Origin: Saposhnikovia divaricata
Lineage: Eukaryota > Streptophyta > Magnoliopsida > Apiales > Apiaceae
Assembly (NCBI GenBank): GCA_036435485.1
Contig: CM071599.1
Location: 207,613,178-207,677,177, forward strand
Direction: 5' to 3'
DNA: 64,000 nucleotides
Every line of letters starts with the position of its first letter. Positions within the stretch are counted from its first letter, which is position 1. Below the pieces are notes generated by a model. That model saw only the letters and a list, made by a program, of their open reading frames with translations, did not search any database and was not told the DNA's origin. Shown one piece after another: positions 31,609-44,155 of this stretch. The position numbers and the translations under genes were made by a program.

Positions 31609-31897
31609 AACAAGAATGCAAAGCTAGTACTATAGCTTCACGGGAGTACCAGTCGAGTAGTCTTCATGCTGGTAGTTTTGATGTTGGTGTAACTATAGCA
31701 ATAACATAGTACTAGGTCTAAATAAGGGGTAGGAGTTGTTGCAGTTTCATGTAGATATAGTAGTAGTGGCAACTCTGTAAGCCCTATGTTCAATGCCGCT
31801 ACTGTCTCAATGTAACCTTGGTTTTAATATAAGTTTGATTATAAAAAAAAAAAAGAAAAAAAAAAAAGCAACACTAGTATGGTCTTGATCAGAATTA

Positions 31898-32079
31898 GGG
31901 CTTGTTTGGTGACGACTTAAAATTTCATATTTTGATGATTTTTTTTATACAATTATTTAATATATGTTTGAGATTCCATAAGTTGTAAAAAACAAATTAA
32001 CATTTTCAGAAAAAAGTTAGGAATCTTTAGCTTTATCTTAAAATAAGTTGACTTCTGAAAAATAAGTTCCCCAAACACC
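31898..32079. mobile_element. MITE, copy 3
   Basis: Same insertion as at 13921. A few bases at the right border present in copies 1 and 2 (CCTAGGA region) are missing here. Confidence 0.7.
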
Positions 32080-34172
32080 GTTTGTGATACATTCGGTAGA
32101 TGCAAAGAAGGTTTGGGAAAAGCTGAAGGGGCAACAAAGGAGGGTGTGACTAAAGCTGCTAGTAAAATGAAGGAGGTTGTTTCTGACACAAGTAGCAAGG
32201 TCAAGGATGTAACCAAAAAGGTAAAAGATAGTGTTGCAGTGGATACACCTAAGAGAGCAATAGAGGATATTGAAAGAGATGTGTCCATGATTGGAGATGC
32301 TATGATAGAAGCTACTCGGATGGATTCTCTCATGGGAGTGGTTCAGTTGCTAGGATTTTCTATGGCTTTTGGAATGTCGATGTGGATGACCTTTGTTTCA
32401 TGTTACATTTTGGGTGATGCTCTGCCAAGGGAACAGTTTGGGATGCTACAGAGTGGGTTGTATCCTATTTATTATAAGATTCAGGCCTATTCTACTGGAG
32501 TTGCTTTCATAGCCCATCTATTCTGCTGCAGCAAAACGATTGTCTCAAGCAGTGCTGAGATATTTTACTCCATAAACCTAGTTATGTCTCTCCTGATGTC
32601 ATTTGGAAATTTTCTATATCTTGAGCCGAAAGCTACTCAGGTAAATATCTTTACTTGACTTGGGAGTTTCTGGATAATGTTAGATTTTATTTTGCATTAT
32701 GTAACTTTGAGTATAAGCTGGATCCTGAATGGAAAATGATTTCATTACATTTCGGTTACATTACCATCTCTTTCGAGAAAACGTTGTAGTAGATCAGTTT
32801 CTTTGTTTCATGTATAACATAACTTTCTAATATTTTACAAGTGTGAATATGTTATTCATACTTCTGTGAAAAGTGAGATAATCATTTGAGGTTTCTTTTC
32901 TTTCGATTAATCACAGATAATGTCAGAAAGATTTAAAGTGGAGAAAGAAGAAGGACGAGAGGAAGTGACTTCTCACCCCAGGTCTGGCATAGCGAATGAT
33001 GCAGGAGATCCGGTGACTGCAACTACAGAACAATAGGGGGAAGTGAAAGCAGAAACGCACACCGCCAGGCTGAGCGAAAAGTTACAGATGATCAACCGAA
33101 TTTCTTCTTATGCTAATAATATGACATTGATATCACTTTCGATGCACATGGTTTATCTGGGACTCCAAATTCAGGTACTTTAAATGCTTGGTGCTAATAA
33201 GTTAAATCTCAAAATTAATCGCGAATTCACAATCTGGTGCATGTAAACTTAAACTCCTAATTAGCTAAAAGAAAAGCAAACCTCTTGAAGCATTTGTAAA
33301 GTAATGTCAATAGTGATAGGGCTGAGCAAAAATCGAAAGGGAACCGAAGCCAACCCAATTTTTAGAAACCAAACCTTTTCAAATGTCTCGGTTTCGGTTA
33401 TAGGTTCCAGCCACACCGATTTTATTATAAAATATATATTTTCATACATCATATATTAAAAAAAATTGTCCTATTTCGAATACTCTATGTTTGGGCTAGG
33501 CCATATTTTTACTTCTGGATATAGCCAATTAGCTCTACACGACTATCAGACACAGACACAGAGTCACAGGTCTTTAATTATGATAACATTATCTATTACA
33601 AAGTTACACGTCTTAACTAAAACAGGACAGGTGCTCGAGACTTGGAACACAGATGATCAAGCCTGGATTTTGTGAGTTCATTTATAGGCTTAAGGTCTCT
33701 AACTGTACGAGCAGTGTAGTTTCTAGCAACCACTAGAATTAACGTTCCACTAGAATTAGCAGTTACAGTGCTTGTGGTTACTAAAATAAGTCAAAATAGA
33801 GAGTGATAACCTGAATTTTTTTGTCAAAATATGACCATGAGCAACTACTCAGAGTTTTTTTGTCTGTGGTAACACAATTTGTTTCATCATTCAGTGTACT
33901 ATTTTGTGAAGTTGCTATATAGGGTTGAAAGGTGTTCCTGCATCCCAAATGTTTAACAGCTGAGTTAAGAGTTAAGAATTTGATGACTTGGTGTGCTAAA
34001 TGCTAATATTACGGCCAAATATTGCAGGATTTTGCTTCTGGGAGTGGGAGCGTTGCCTTTGGACGTGGCTCTGGAGGTTTTGGAGGACCGCCACCTAGTT
34101 GAAACTTTCCTTCAAATCGCCAGAGCCGTAGTTGTGATATCTGCAAAATGGGGACTAGTTCAGACAATCTAG
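32080..34172 (+). pseudogene. LEA/TMEM205-like protein, copy 3, truncated with nonsense codon
   Basis: Exon A ends at 32640 and exon B starts at 32917. The TAG at 33034-33036 is the same nonsense codon as in copy 2, and the possible third exon is 34028-34172. One membrane-region codon differs (FCCSKT instead of FCRSKT). The shared nonsense codon shows copies 2 and 3 split after copy 1 had separated. No start codon is present at the MITE border. Confidence 0.7.
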
Positions 34173-34618
34173 AATGTCATTTCCTTTAAATGGTGTGCAC
34201 TGGAACATCATTTCTGCTGCAATGCGTGTTTATATGTTTATCTTTAAGTGTCATTTGACATTGTAGTTCCAACTAGTTTTTTGATTAATTAAGTTTTGTT
34301 TAGTTTAATCAATCTTTAAATGTTTTCTTCAAATTTATTTCAAAATACTGCAACCGAAAACGAACTGAGATTTTTGAAAACTCAAATCAAATATTTAGTT
34401 GCGATATTTTTTTGCTTTTTTTTGTTTTTTATTATTTAGTTGAGATATTGATTTAGTTGCGATTGTAGTTTTTAATCTCTAAACGGAAGATGTATAACTT
34501 CAATTCTTATTTTATCTCACAACTGACCCCAACCAAAGCATGCTCTTCCTTGTCTGTAAGTCTGTAACACACAAAGATCATATGTCTGTTACACTTCCAT
34601 GCATCTGCTTATTGATCA

Positions 34619-35071
34619 TGTTATAACCGGATTTCTGCCAAGTCTTGGTTCGGCTCCACCTGTAAAACGAGAAGAATGCGAGGGATTGGCTCCCCGATTC
34701 ACCTCCGTTGTAAGAATCAGTAAATCGGTTTTTAGAGAGAAATAAAGTAAAACGTAAAGTGTTTGTGTGTGTTTGAAATTGGTTGTCCTTTGAAGTTTAA
34801 TTATACTTCTCTTTTTATAGACTTGGTTTCACCTTTTTCTTCTTGGATCCGATCTAGATCGGTATGATGAGGAGACATTATTATTCTTCATTGTCCCCAA
34901 TACTCAAGTAAAGTAACTATGTGATCTGTTAAAGAGGAAATGACCATGTGACCGTTGAAGGAAAATGCACTGGGCCGAATATGGGCCGAACGACCATGGG
35001 CCGACCGACCGTATGGACTGTTTTGATATTGGGCCTTATGTTCGGCCCAATGGGAAGATGGGCTTCCAACA
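34619..35071 (-). repeat. 3' LTR of the gypsy element
   Basis: 453 bases; the sequence next to it on the element side reads AGGGACA on the minus strand, the polypurine end. Its first 273 plus-strand bases are the source of the fragments at 16651 and 26062. Confidence 0.92.
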
Positions 35072-35951
35072 TGTCCCTGGGCTTCGTTCGGAGATATCCT
35101 TAGGACGAAGGCCAAACCCTAGGTCCATATTCGGAATATACCCTTCGGACGCCTTGGTTGGATAAATTGGCCGATGGACAAGGTCGAGACATTTCTTGGG
35201 GAGTCGTGTCTATTTATGGTTTACAACTGTCTATTCTCGAGATTCACGCATCAATCTTGACCGTTGAATCTGAAACGGATCTCGATCCAAGCGTCGCGTC
35301 CTTTTATTTAAATCCTTGTAATTCATTCTTCTTTTTCATACAGTTCTTTTTTCAGAGATTATAAAACAAAAAACCTTTCAGAGAACCTCTGCCAACGATT
35401 GGGAACGTCACTTCATCGTCGGAAAGTCTTGGTTCTCCGGTTCTGGTATCAGCCCATCTCCGAAATACATATCCTCAAGAACTCGATCTTATTTCTTCAA
35501 GTAAGTTCCTTTTCCCTTTCTTTTCTCCGTAATTCTCAGGCACAGTAATTTGCATATTTTGTTTCTTCATAATTCATATCTTGTGTATATGTATGTATAA
35601 CTGTATGTATATGTGTGAATCCTCCTGCATTTCTTGAACAAAACGTATATGTGTTTGTGCCCCTTTTCTGCTTTAAGTTTCCTTAATTTTATCGGGGCGA
35701 AAAACTTTTCCGGGTTTCTTCTAAAAATGGTCTAGGACAGGAACGGCCTTCGGGATTTTGAGGTCTAGATAACTTCCTTTGGGCTGTCCTCATCTTTTGA
35801 CCGTAGATTTTAGGTTCTTCGACTTTCTCTGCCTTAGGTTATGGAATTGTCCCCGACCGATCTTGGTCCGCTGTACTCGGTCGGTTAATTTCTATCATCT
35901 TTTATTGCTATTCGAGTGCATGGCTTAATGTCTCTTCATTTCCGAATGCAG

Positions 35952-37786
35952 GGACATGGATTGGCCGACCGAAGATGTGGGTCAGAAAAATCCATTTAGT
36001 GATGCCGAGGTATATCCGGCCGCCAACTTACGATCTAAACTGACCAAAGACGATATTGGGTCATACCCATCATATTACCTCATAGATAAGTACACATGGT
36101 ACTTTTATGCTCCTAGGGAGAACGATAGGATCTGGCACAACCCTGAGGTTCCCGTGTTTTGCAGAGGAGGTAGAGCGACGGGCGTATCTGAAGCAGCGTT
36201 TAAATGCGGCTTTCGGTTGCCTATGCTTCATATTCTCAAAAGCATATTGAAACAGACCGGGATTGCCATAGGACAATTAGATCCGAATAGTTTTATACAT
36301 ATAAACACCTTCCAGGCCCGATGTTTGGCGTGTGAGATAGTACCCAGAACGAGTCTCTTTTGGATGCACTATGAGTTTCGTAGGAATTCGAAGAGTAAGG
36401 GTTTCTATTCCATCGCTCGTAGGAATAACCGAGCCGACTGGGCACAAACAAATTCGAGTAACAAAGAAACTCACATCAGGTGGGTGTTTGTTTCGGGCCC
36501 GAGGATGGAGAAGTTCGGTGTATGGAGAGAGATCGATCCACAGAGATTGAGATATACAGATCCCTCGGGGGCGGACAAGCATGATTATAGGCTTCTCTGT
36601 GAGCTCAAAATGGATAAGGTTTCTCTAGCGGACAGTCGGGATAATGACTGGCTGCTCGGTCTTTGGGGTAGTGGTAACCTTCTTTCATTTTTTATATTTA
36701 TCTTTCTGAAGGCATGATTATTCCTGATTTTACACATCTTCGGCTTCAGCCTAGTATAATCCTGCATGTTTGCCTTAGCATATGTCTAATTGTATTTGTC
36801 TATGCACTGGCTTCTCGAGAGGAGATTCTGGAATGGAAAAGGAGGAAGGCGGCCGAACTTGTTGCTGCCGTTTTGGCTGCTGAAGAGGCTGCTGCTAAGC
36901 AGGCCGAAGGGGTGGAAAAATCGGCTTCTGACCAGGGGGATAGAAGTTTGGCCGTTACTCCACCTGCTTCTTCGCCTTTCCGGGAACTAGGATCGAAGGG
37001 AGGGGATCCGAACGCTTCAGTCGAACCAAGGAAGAGGCTTTGGTCGGGGGATACGGAGCCTAAGGTGTATTCTCCTCAATGGGGAGTCTTGGAGAGTGAT
37101 CAGATAATTGTTCCAGTTCCTCCTTTATCTAGGAACGTGGGTCCTGATCTCTGTCGTGGTCTCCTTCTTCCGGCTGATCGTCTGACGGTTGCTAAGGTTG
37201 ATGACCTTCAAGCTTACACCGAAATGATGACCCTTCAGTCCATGGTAAGCTTCTTCTTCTTCGGCCGTATTTACTTGCCTTAGATTTTTTTAACTTTGCC
37301 CATGCTTGTTTTCAGGGTGCTGCCTGGTCGGCTGTGGTGACCGAACGAGTAGAACAAATGCAAACCCGGTTGAAGCAAGTAGACCAATTGGAGGCTCGGG
37401 CAGTTAAGGCGGAAGAGGACCTTCGAAACTCGACGATTGAGTTGGAGCGAGTGACTGGTCAAGCCGAAGCCTTGAAGTTAAACAATGATGCTTTTCAGGA
37501 GAAATTGAATGAGGTTGATACCTTGAAGAAGCGCATTGAATGGAGAAATCAGCAGCTAAAGGCCAGTAGGAAGAACGTCCGAAAGCTGCAGAAGACGCTA
37601 GAGTTGACCGAAGAGAGATGTTACCAGATGGGTTACGAAGATGCTGTGGTGAAGGCAAATACTCTCGGTTTCGATCATACTCGGCTACTTGATGCCGAGC
37701 TTGGTATGTCAGATCCCGTTGGTAGGGAAAAATCTGATGAACCCCTGGTAGTCTCTTCGGGCGAAGATGAGGCTCTTTCCGACTAG
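35952..37786 (+). CDS. Antisense accessory gene of the gypsy element (putative gypsy-type transposon domain), three coding exons
   Basis: It lies on the strand opposite to gag-pol. A leader intron (about 35501-35951, caa|GTAAGT...TGCAG) precedes the ATG at 35956. Exon 1 (to about 36673) encodes a globular part with FKCGFRLPMLHILKSILKQ and QLDPNSFIHINTF, like the plant putative gypsy-type transposon (Transposase_28-like) domain. Exon 2 probably starts near 36820 and ends at 37244 (ATG|GTAAGC); its start is uncertain. Exon 3 (37316-37786) is a long coiled coil (QMQTRLKQVDQLEARAVKAE onwards) ending VSSGEDEALSD. Exons 2 and 3 join in phase 0. Extra ORFs are known in Tat elements; their function is unknown. 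No internal stop was seen, which contrasts with the decayed gag-pol. Confidence 0.7.
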
Positions 37787-37954
37787 TATAGTAGTTTTCT
37801 TTTGAACTGTTTATTTGGGTAGCCTTCGGGCTTGTAAATCTTAACTTTGCCTTCGAGCTTCTTTACCTTTGACTTAGTCTATTTTTATGCATCTTTGGTG
37901 TGATGTTACCTTAGCATAATTACTTTTATTTTATCTATGCATTTTTGGCATCGT

Positions 37955-38400
37955 CGTCCTAGCATAATTGCTTCTTTTATGTATCTTCGGTATTATTTTG
38001 CCTTAGCATAGTTTCTATATTTTTATGCATCTTTGGCATGTTCAGCCTTAGCATAATTTTAGCTTTGTTATGCATCTTCGGCCTATTCGGCCTTAACGTA
38101 ATTTTAGCTTTGTTATGCATCTTCGGCTTGTTCGGCCTAAGCATAATTTTAGCTTTGTTATGCATTTTCGGCCTGTTCGGCCTAAGCATAATTTTAGCTT
38201 TGTTATGCATCTTCGGCCTATTCGGCCTTAGCATAATTTTAGCTTTGTTATGCCTATTCGGCCTTAGCATAATTTCAGGTTGATTATGCATTTTTGGCCT
38301 GTTCGCCTTAGCATAATTCTAATTTTATGCATCTTTGGCCGTGTTTGGCCTTATCATATTTTTCTTTCGGATTTATGCATCTTCGGCCGTTGGCCTAGCA
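37955..38400 (-). repeat. Tandem repeats in the gypsy 3' region
   Basis: Units of about 45 bases. On the plus strand they read TTATGCATCTTCGGCC-TTCGGCC-TTAGCATAATTTTAGCTTTG; on the element's strand GGCCGAAGATGCATAA and TTATGCTAAGGCCGAA. The same motifs build the array at 9700-11995. Confidence 0.85.
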
Positions 38401-38647
38401 TGTTTGGTTATATTAGGTCATAACCTGTCTGTCCCAAGTGTTTTGGTATTTTGTAAATGATTAAGGTTCTACTCGGTCGGTGAGAAATATTTCCTCCCTG
38501 CCTTAATCATGTCAAAATAACTAAATACTGAAACAAATATAAGAGCACACACTTTATTTGATCGTTCCCGAACATGGGTTCGTTAAGCATAATTCATCAT
38601 TTGATTTTCGTTGTGCTTTAGCTAACAATCGTAGGCATAAAGGAAGC

Positions 38648-40796
38648 TTACTGATAGAAACGACGAAGGCGTGCTGCGTGCCACGTGTTTTTAATGAGAC
38701 TTCCGTCCGAATGGGATAGCTTATATGTGCCAGGGCGAACTATTTCTACCACTGTGTAGGGTCCTTCCCAGTTGGGTATGAGTTTTCCTTGTTTTGTTGG
38801 CATGGAAGTAGCTAGTTCTCGAAGTACTAGGTCTCCCACTTGGAAGGATCTCTTTCTTATTCCAGAATCGTAATACTGAGCTGCCTGAAGCTGGTATCTT
38901 AAGTTCTTCCCGGTAGGCCGCCTCCCTTTCTTCTTCAAGCAAATCAACGTTCGCTAGGAGTCCGTGTTCATTTGTTTCCAAATTAAATATTTGTGTCCGA
39001 TATGACTCCAGACCGACTTTTGTTGGCATCAAGGCGTCAGTTCCGAAGGCTAGTCTGAATGGCGTTTCTCCAGTTGATGATCTTGGAGTTGTTCGGTAGG
39101 CCCATAGGACATATGGCAGTTCTTCGGCCCAAAGTCCCTTTGAATCTCCAAGTCTTTTCTTGATTCCATCGAAAATGATTTTGTTAGCTGCTTCGATCGC
39201 CCCATTCCCTTGAGGATGACCGACTGAGCTGAACTTTTGTTCAATCCCAAATTCAGCTAAGAATTTCATGAATTTTCCAATGAATTGTGTTCCGTTGTCG
39301 GACACACAGATCATCGGGATGCCAAATCTTAATATTATCTGTTCTAATACGAACTTCTTTGCCGCTTCTTCGGTGATAGCTGAGTGGGGTTTGGCTTCCA
39401 CCCATTTGGTCATGTAATCAATGGCGACAATATAGTATTTTGCTTGTTTAGTACTGGTAGGGAGGATACCAACAATGTCTACAGCCCACATTGCGAAGGG
39501 AATGGGGTTCAGTACCGATGTCATTGCCTGTGGGGGTTGCTTCGGCACACTACTGAACACCTGGCACTGTTTGCATTTTTTCGCATATTCCGATGCATCT
39601 TCCCTTATTGTTGGCCAAAAGAGTCCTTGTTTGAGGATTTTGAAGGCCAGTGATCGTCCGGCGAGATGCTCTCCGTAAATGCCTTCGTGGACACTTTCTA
39701 GAGCCATTCGCTGTCCTTCGGGATCTAGGCACCGAAGCAATGCTTGAGTGACTGACCTTCTGAACAGCCTTCCATCAATAATGGAGTAATTGGTCGAACG
39801 ATATTTGATTCTTTGGGCATCTTTTTTGTTAAGTGGAAGGGTACCTTTCTCCAAGAAGGCTCTGATTGGCGTCATCCAATTTATTCCTTGGTGTATTTCC
39901 AGGCATTGCTTCCTGTCTATCGAAGGTGTCTTTACTTCGGTCAGATAAATTGAACCTGTGAGGTTCTGCGTTTCTGCTAAAGCTAACCTTGATAGGGCAT
40001 CGGCTCGGCTGTTATTCTCCCTAGCCACTTGGCTTAATTCAAATGATTCAAATAGCTCCGAACTTTCGCGTACCTTCATAGCGTAGGCCTTCGTTCGTGG
40101 ATCTTTTTGTCCATACTCTCCCGAGAACTGCTTGACGACTAGCATTGAGTCACTAAAGGCTCTTAGGTGTTTTACTTCCAAGCTTTTTGCCAAATCCAAT
40201 CCTGCTATCAGTGCTTCATATTCCGCTTCGTTGTTGGTCAACGGGAAGGTGAATCTGATGGCTTGGCATATCTCGAAGCCTTCGGGACTAGTTAGGATGA
40301 GTCCCGCTCCATACTTCAATCCGGCTACCGACCCATCAACAAAGAGTTTCCACTTTCCTGATGGCCAAATTGATTTTTCTTCGAGGTCCAAATCCTTTGA
40401 ATCAGAGAAAGAGCATTCCACTATAAAGTCGGCTAGGGCTTGTGCTTTAATTGATGTTCTTGGGACGAATTCTAGGTCAAATTCTCCTAATTCGATCGAC
40501 CAAGCGACCACTCTGCCCGAAGCCTCTGGTCGTTGCATAATTTTCTTCAATGGTTGATCGGTTACTACTTGCACCGTTCGGTCTTGGAAGTAATGTCGTA
40601 ACTTTCTTGAGGCCATAACCACCCAATAAGCGAATTTTTCTACATTGGGGTATCTTGTTTCTGCATCTTTTAGTATGTGAGAGACGTAGAACACTGGATA
40701 TTGATTCCCTTCGTGTTGTTTGATCAGAACTGCCCCCAGTGTGCAGTCGCTCACTGCTAAATATAGCTGCAGAGTTTCGTTCGGGCTTGGTTTCAT
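38648..40796 (-). pseudogene. Gypsy RNase H, second RNase H and integrase
   Basis: Reads from RNase H (LAVSDCTLGAVLIKQ, PVFYVSHILKDAE) through a second, distinct RNase H (WKLFVDGSVAGLKYGAGLIL, NNEAEYEALIAGL, ARENNSRADALSRLA) to the integrase. The integrase has a zinc-binding H-H-C-C region ending CKQCQ and a catalytic core with AVDIVG, VSDNGTQF and GNGAIEAANK, matching the D,D,E plan. The C-terminal module (VGDLVLRELA, NWEGPYTVVEIV) lies in another frame, so a frameshift occurs near 38900-38950. Another shift separates this piece from the reverse transcriptase at about 40796, in a run of C. The duplicated RNase H supports Tat placement. Confidence 0.88.
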
Positions 40797-41660
40797 TAAG
40801 AGGGGGTTTTTACCAGATATTCTTTGAGTTCTTCAAATGCTTTTTGACAACTTAGACCCCATTCAAAGGTCTTTGTCCCCCGAAGTACTTCAAAGAATGG
40901 TAGAGCTTTTTCGGCTGATCTAGAGATAAATCTCCTTAGAGCTGCTATTCGTCCGGTCAGCTTTTGGATTTCCATAATTGTCTTCAACGCTTTCATGTCG
41001 ATTACAGCTTGTATTTTTTCAGGATTTGCCTCGATTCCTCGTGCACTGACCATATAGCCTAGAAACTTGCCACTGCCCATTCCGAACGTACACTTGTTCG
41101 GATTGATCTTCATATTGTTTTTCCTTAATGTTTCGAAACATTCTTTAAGGTCTTCGGCATGATCTTTGTTCAATGATTTGACGATCATATCATCTACGTA
41201 ACATTCCATGTTTCGGCTGATCTGATGTTTGAAAACCCTGTTGATCATTTTTTGGAATGTTGCCCCTGTGTTCTTCAAACCGAAGGGCATTTTTAGGTAG
41301 GCATATGTGTCGTTCGGTGTGATGAATACTGTCTTTGGTATATCCTCGACATTCATCGCTATTTGGTGGTATCCTGAGAAAGCGTCTAGGAAACTGAGTA
41401 TTTGATGCCCCAAAGTGGCATCTATCAGTTGATCGATGTTCGGCAAGGGATAATGGTCCTTCAGACAGTTTTTGTTCAAATCAGTGTAATCCACGAACAT
41501 TCTCCATTTGTCGTTCGATTTTTTGACTACCACCACATTTGCCAGCCAATCGGGGTAGTCAATTTCTTCTATGAATTTTGCCTCCAGCAATTTTTCTACT
41601 TCGGCCTGAATGACTTGCTGCCTTTCCATGGCGAAGTTTCTTTTCTTTTGTTTTACAGGC
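40797..41660 (-). pseudogene. Gypsy reverse transcriptase
   Basis: Contains EAKFIEEIDYPDWLANVVVV, RMFVDYTDLNK, PLPNIDQLID, FLDAFSGYHQI, MPFGLKNTGATFQKM and the catalytic CYVDDMIVKS, followed by the connection KFLGYMVSARGIE. It copies the element's RNA into DNA. An in-frame TAG at 41660-41662 separates it from the upstream protease part, and the 3' end runs out of frame into the RNase H. Confidence 0.88.
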
Positions 41661-42948
41661 TATGCATCAGCCTTGACGTTGAGACAGTGTTTGGCTATTG
41701 ACGGATCTAATCCAGGCATATCTTCGGGCCCCCAGGCAAACACGTCATGGTACTGTCTAATGATTTTGATGACCTTCTCCTTTAATTCAGGCTCCATGTC
41801 TTTGCCTATTTGGATCATATTTCCTGATTGTCCCACAAACAACTCGACCTCTTCGGTTTCGACTGCTGGTTCGGCAATCGGGTTGGATAGGTCGGCTCCG
41901 AACTTCTCCAACTCAATGTTCAATAGTTGGTGACTGCCTCCAGCCTCATTTTCGCCCCTTTTTATTTTTCTAGCTTCGGTCACTTCCACGTCTTTGTCTT
42001 TTTCAAGGTCATCCAGCATAATTATCCGTGCGGCCTTCTGGTCGCCTCCCAATTCTCCGATCCCATGTTTGGTCGGGAATTTTAACTTTAAATAAGGGAT
42101 CGATGAAACCGCCTGGAACAGTGATAAAGCTGGCCTCCCGAGAATTCCATTGTATGTGCTGTCTACTCGAACAACATAGAACTTAGCTTCCTTCGTTGCT
42201 GTATACGGTGTTTTTCCCATTAGGACAGAGAGTGTGATAGTTCCTTCGATCGTACGGGTTGATTCCCGAAACCGTAAAGCGGTGCCTCGTGGCATGGCTC
42301 CAGTTGTTCGCCTCCCAAGTTCATTTTGCAGTATGTTCGGTAGTATAGAATGTTTACCGAACTCCCTTCATCGACCAGCACTTTCCAAATCTTGTTTTCC
42401 CCGATGATAGGGTTGATGACGAGTGGGTCTTCGTGTGGCCAAATTACATCCTCATAGTCATCCTCTGTGAAGGAGATAGGCAATGGTTGCTTCGCTGTGC
42501 TTGACTGATATAAGTTGTAGATTTGTCTGGCATATTTCTTACGGGCTGTTTTACCGTCCCGATCCAATATCGACCCCCCGGAAATGGTTCTCACTTCACC
42601 TCGGAATTTTTCCGATCCTTCGGTATCCTTCTTCTTTTCCTTGTTATCTAGCTTCTCCCTCAGATCTCCGATGAATTGTGTTAAGTCTCCATCCTTGATC
42701 ATTTTTTCTATCAATCTCTTCAGATGGAAGCATTCCTCGGTGTTGTGCCCTTTATCTTGATGGTATTCACAATACTTGTTCTCGTTCCTTCGGTGTTCTG
42801 GGGTTCTCAACCTGGCTGGCTGAACGAATCCGATCTTACCTTTAATCTCATGGAGAATCTTCGAGATAGGTGTATTTAAGGGTGTAAACACCACGCTATC
42901 TCTATCTCGTCTTCGTTCGGACCCTTTGTCTGGCCTGAGGTCTTTCAA
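41660..42948 (-). pseudogene. Gypsy gag C-terminus and protease
   Basis: The first part carries a gag zinc-knuckle-like CEYHQDKGHNTEEC and then the protease core VLVDEGSSVNILY, where D-E-G stands in the usual D-T/G-G position. A shift near 42230-42290 moves the remainder (KFYVVRVDSTYNGILGRPAL and the linker to the reverse transcriptase) into another frame. The upstream gag piece is in the same frame, separated only by TGA at 42949-42951. Confidence 0.85.
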
Positions 42949-44100
42949 TCAGCTTTTGATATCTCCTCGGCTTCTTCGGTCTTCTCGTCGATCGTCCTTT
43001 CTTTCGTCTTTGCCGGAATCGCTCCTTTTTTCCTCTTTATACCCTCCTATTGACTCCATTTTTCTTCTAATGGCTTCCCCCCGAAAGTTTATATCGTTTA
43101 ATGATTTCGGTGGTACGTCATATAATAAAGACCGAAGCTTTTTCCCTTTCACGGGGTCGAGGCCTGCGGAGAGGAATCCTGCGGCTTTAACTTTATCTAA
43201 GTTTGTCACCATTCCTGCTTCTTCTTTAAACCTGGCCAGATAATCGCCAAGCTCTTCGTTCGATTTTTGTCTAAAGTGGATTAGGGCTTCGATAACCTTT
43301 TCTCTTCGGCACAGGTGGGAATAGTGCCTCAAAATTTTTCTTTTGATTTGTCCGTATGAACCGATCGACCTTGGTCTTAGCGAACGGTACCACATAGACG
43401 CCGCTCCCTTTAAGTAAGTTTTGAACATCTTGCATAGCATGACATCACAGTGCCCCATACCAGTCATGAGAGACTCGTATTTTTCGCAGTGGTCTTCGGG
43501 ATTACCCTTTCCGTTGAACTCGTGCATCTTCGGGAACTGTCTTCCGGGTGGTGGTCGGTATTGTTCGATGTCTTCGGTCACCACAGGTTCGTGACTGACC
43601 TTCCTATCTCCGAACATTACCTTCTCAATCCTTTTTATTCTGTCACCCACATGTGAGTCATCCTCGTCTGAATCTGAGGTATAAACCACCTTCGATCGGG
43701 ATCGTATGGAGCATGGCTCGGAATTTTCTGAGTCGTCTTTGTCATCTCTGGTCCTTTTTTCTCTTCGGCTTTCGGTTTCATGACCTTCGGTTTCCAGGGC
43801 TTCTCATAGCAATTTCTCCTGGAGTTCTATTTCCTCCCTTTGGAGTTTCAAGGATTGTAATTTCAACTGATCGGCCAATTTTTGTTTGGCCAATCTTTCT
43901 ACGTCCTTGTCGCTTTTTTCTTTTCATTTCCCTTTGGTTTTTTGCTCCTCTCTCCACTTTTGGAGCATTTGTTGCTGTTCTTCGGGGGTTGGCATTTCTC
44001 CTTCCTCGTCGAAGTTTAAATTTCTTGGTGTAACAGGAGGTGGACGGCTGCCTCCTGCCTGGGTGCTTATTGGAGTTTCTTCGTTAGCCATAGCAGTTGG
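42949..44100 (-). pseudogene. Gypsy gag, N-terminal part
   Basis: The retrotransposon gag domain is visible (CEKYESLMTGMGHCDVMLCK, LKGAASMWYRSLRPRSIGSY, SNEELGDYLARFKEEA). Upstream an acidic, coiled stretch begins near 44090 (MANEETPISTQAGG) and is broken by two or more in-frame stops before 43700. Gag forms the virus-like particle in which reverse transcription occurs. Start codon choice is uncertain. Confidence 0.8.
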
Positions 44101-44135
44101 TAGGTGGTGATTTTCAACAAAAATCGTATCTCTAC

Positions 44136-44153
44136 GTCCCACAGACGGCGCCA
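44136..44153 (-). promoter_or_regulatory. Primer-binding site of the gypsy element
   Basis: On the minus strand TGGCGCCGTCTGTGGGAC starts two bases after the 5' LTR. It is essentially the same as at 8214 in the non-autonomous element. Confidence 0.8.
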
Positions 44154-44155
44154 AA

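Larger units (their letters stand above)
26335..34891. repeat. Tandem duplication unit, copy 3
   Basis: 8557 bases. It lacks the Mutator-like, foldback and non-autonomous LTR insertions of its sisters and is the cleanest representative. Its right end is not a breakpoint: the LTR continues into the complete gypsy element. Confidence 0.92.

Noticed and set aside
39384..39678. Plus-strand frames inside the integrase region
   Set aside because: Shadows of the minus-strand integrase; unlike the accessory gene they have no intron signals or domain.
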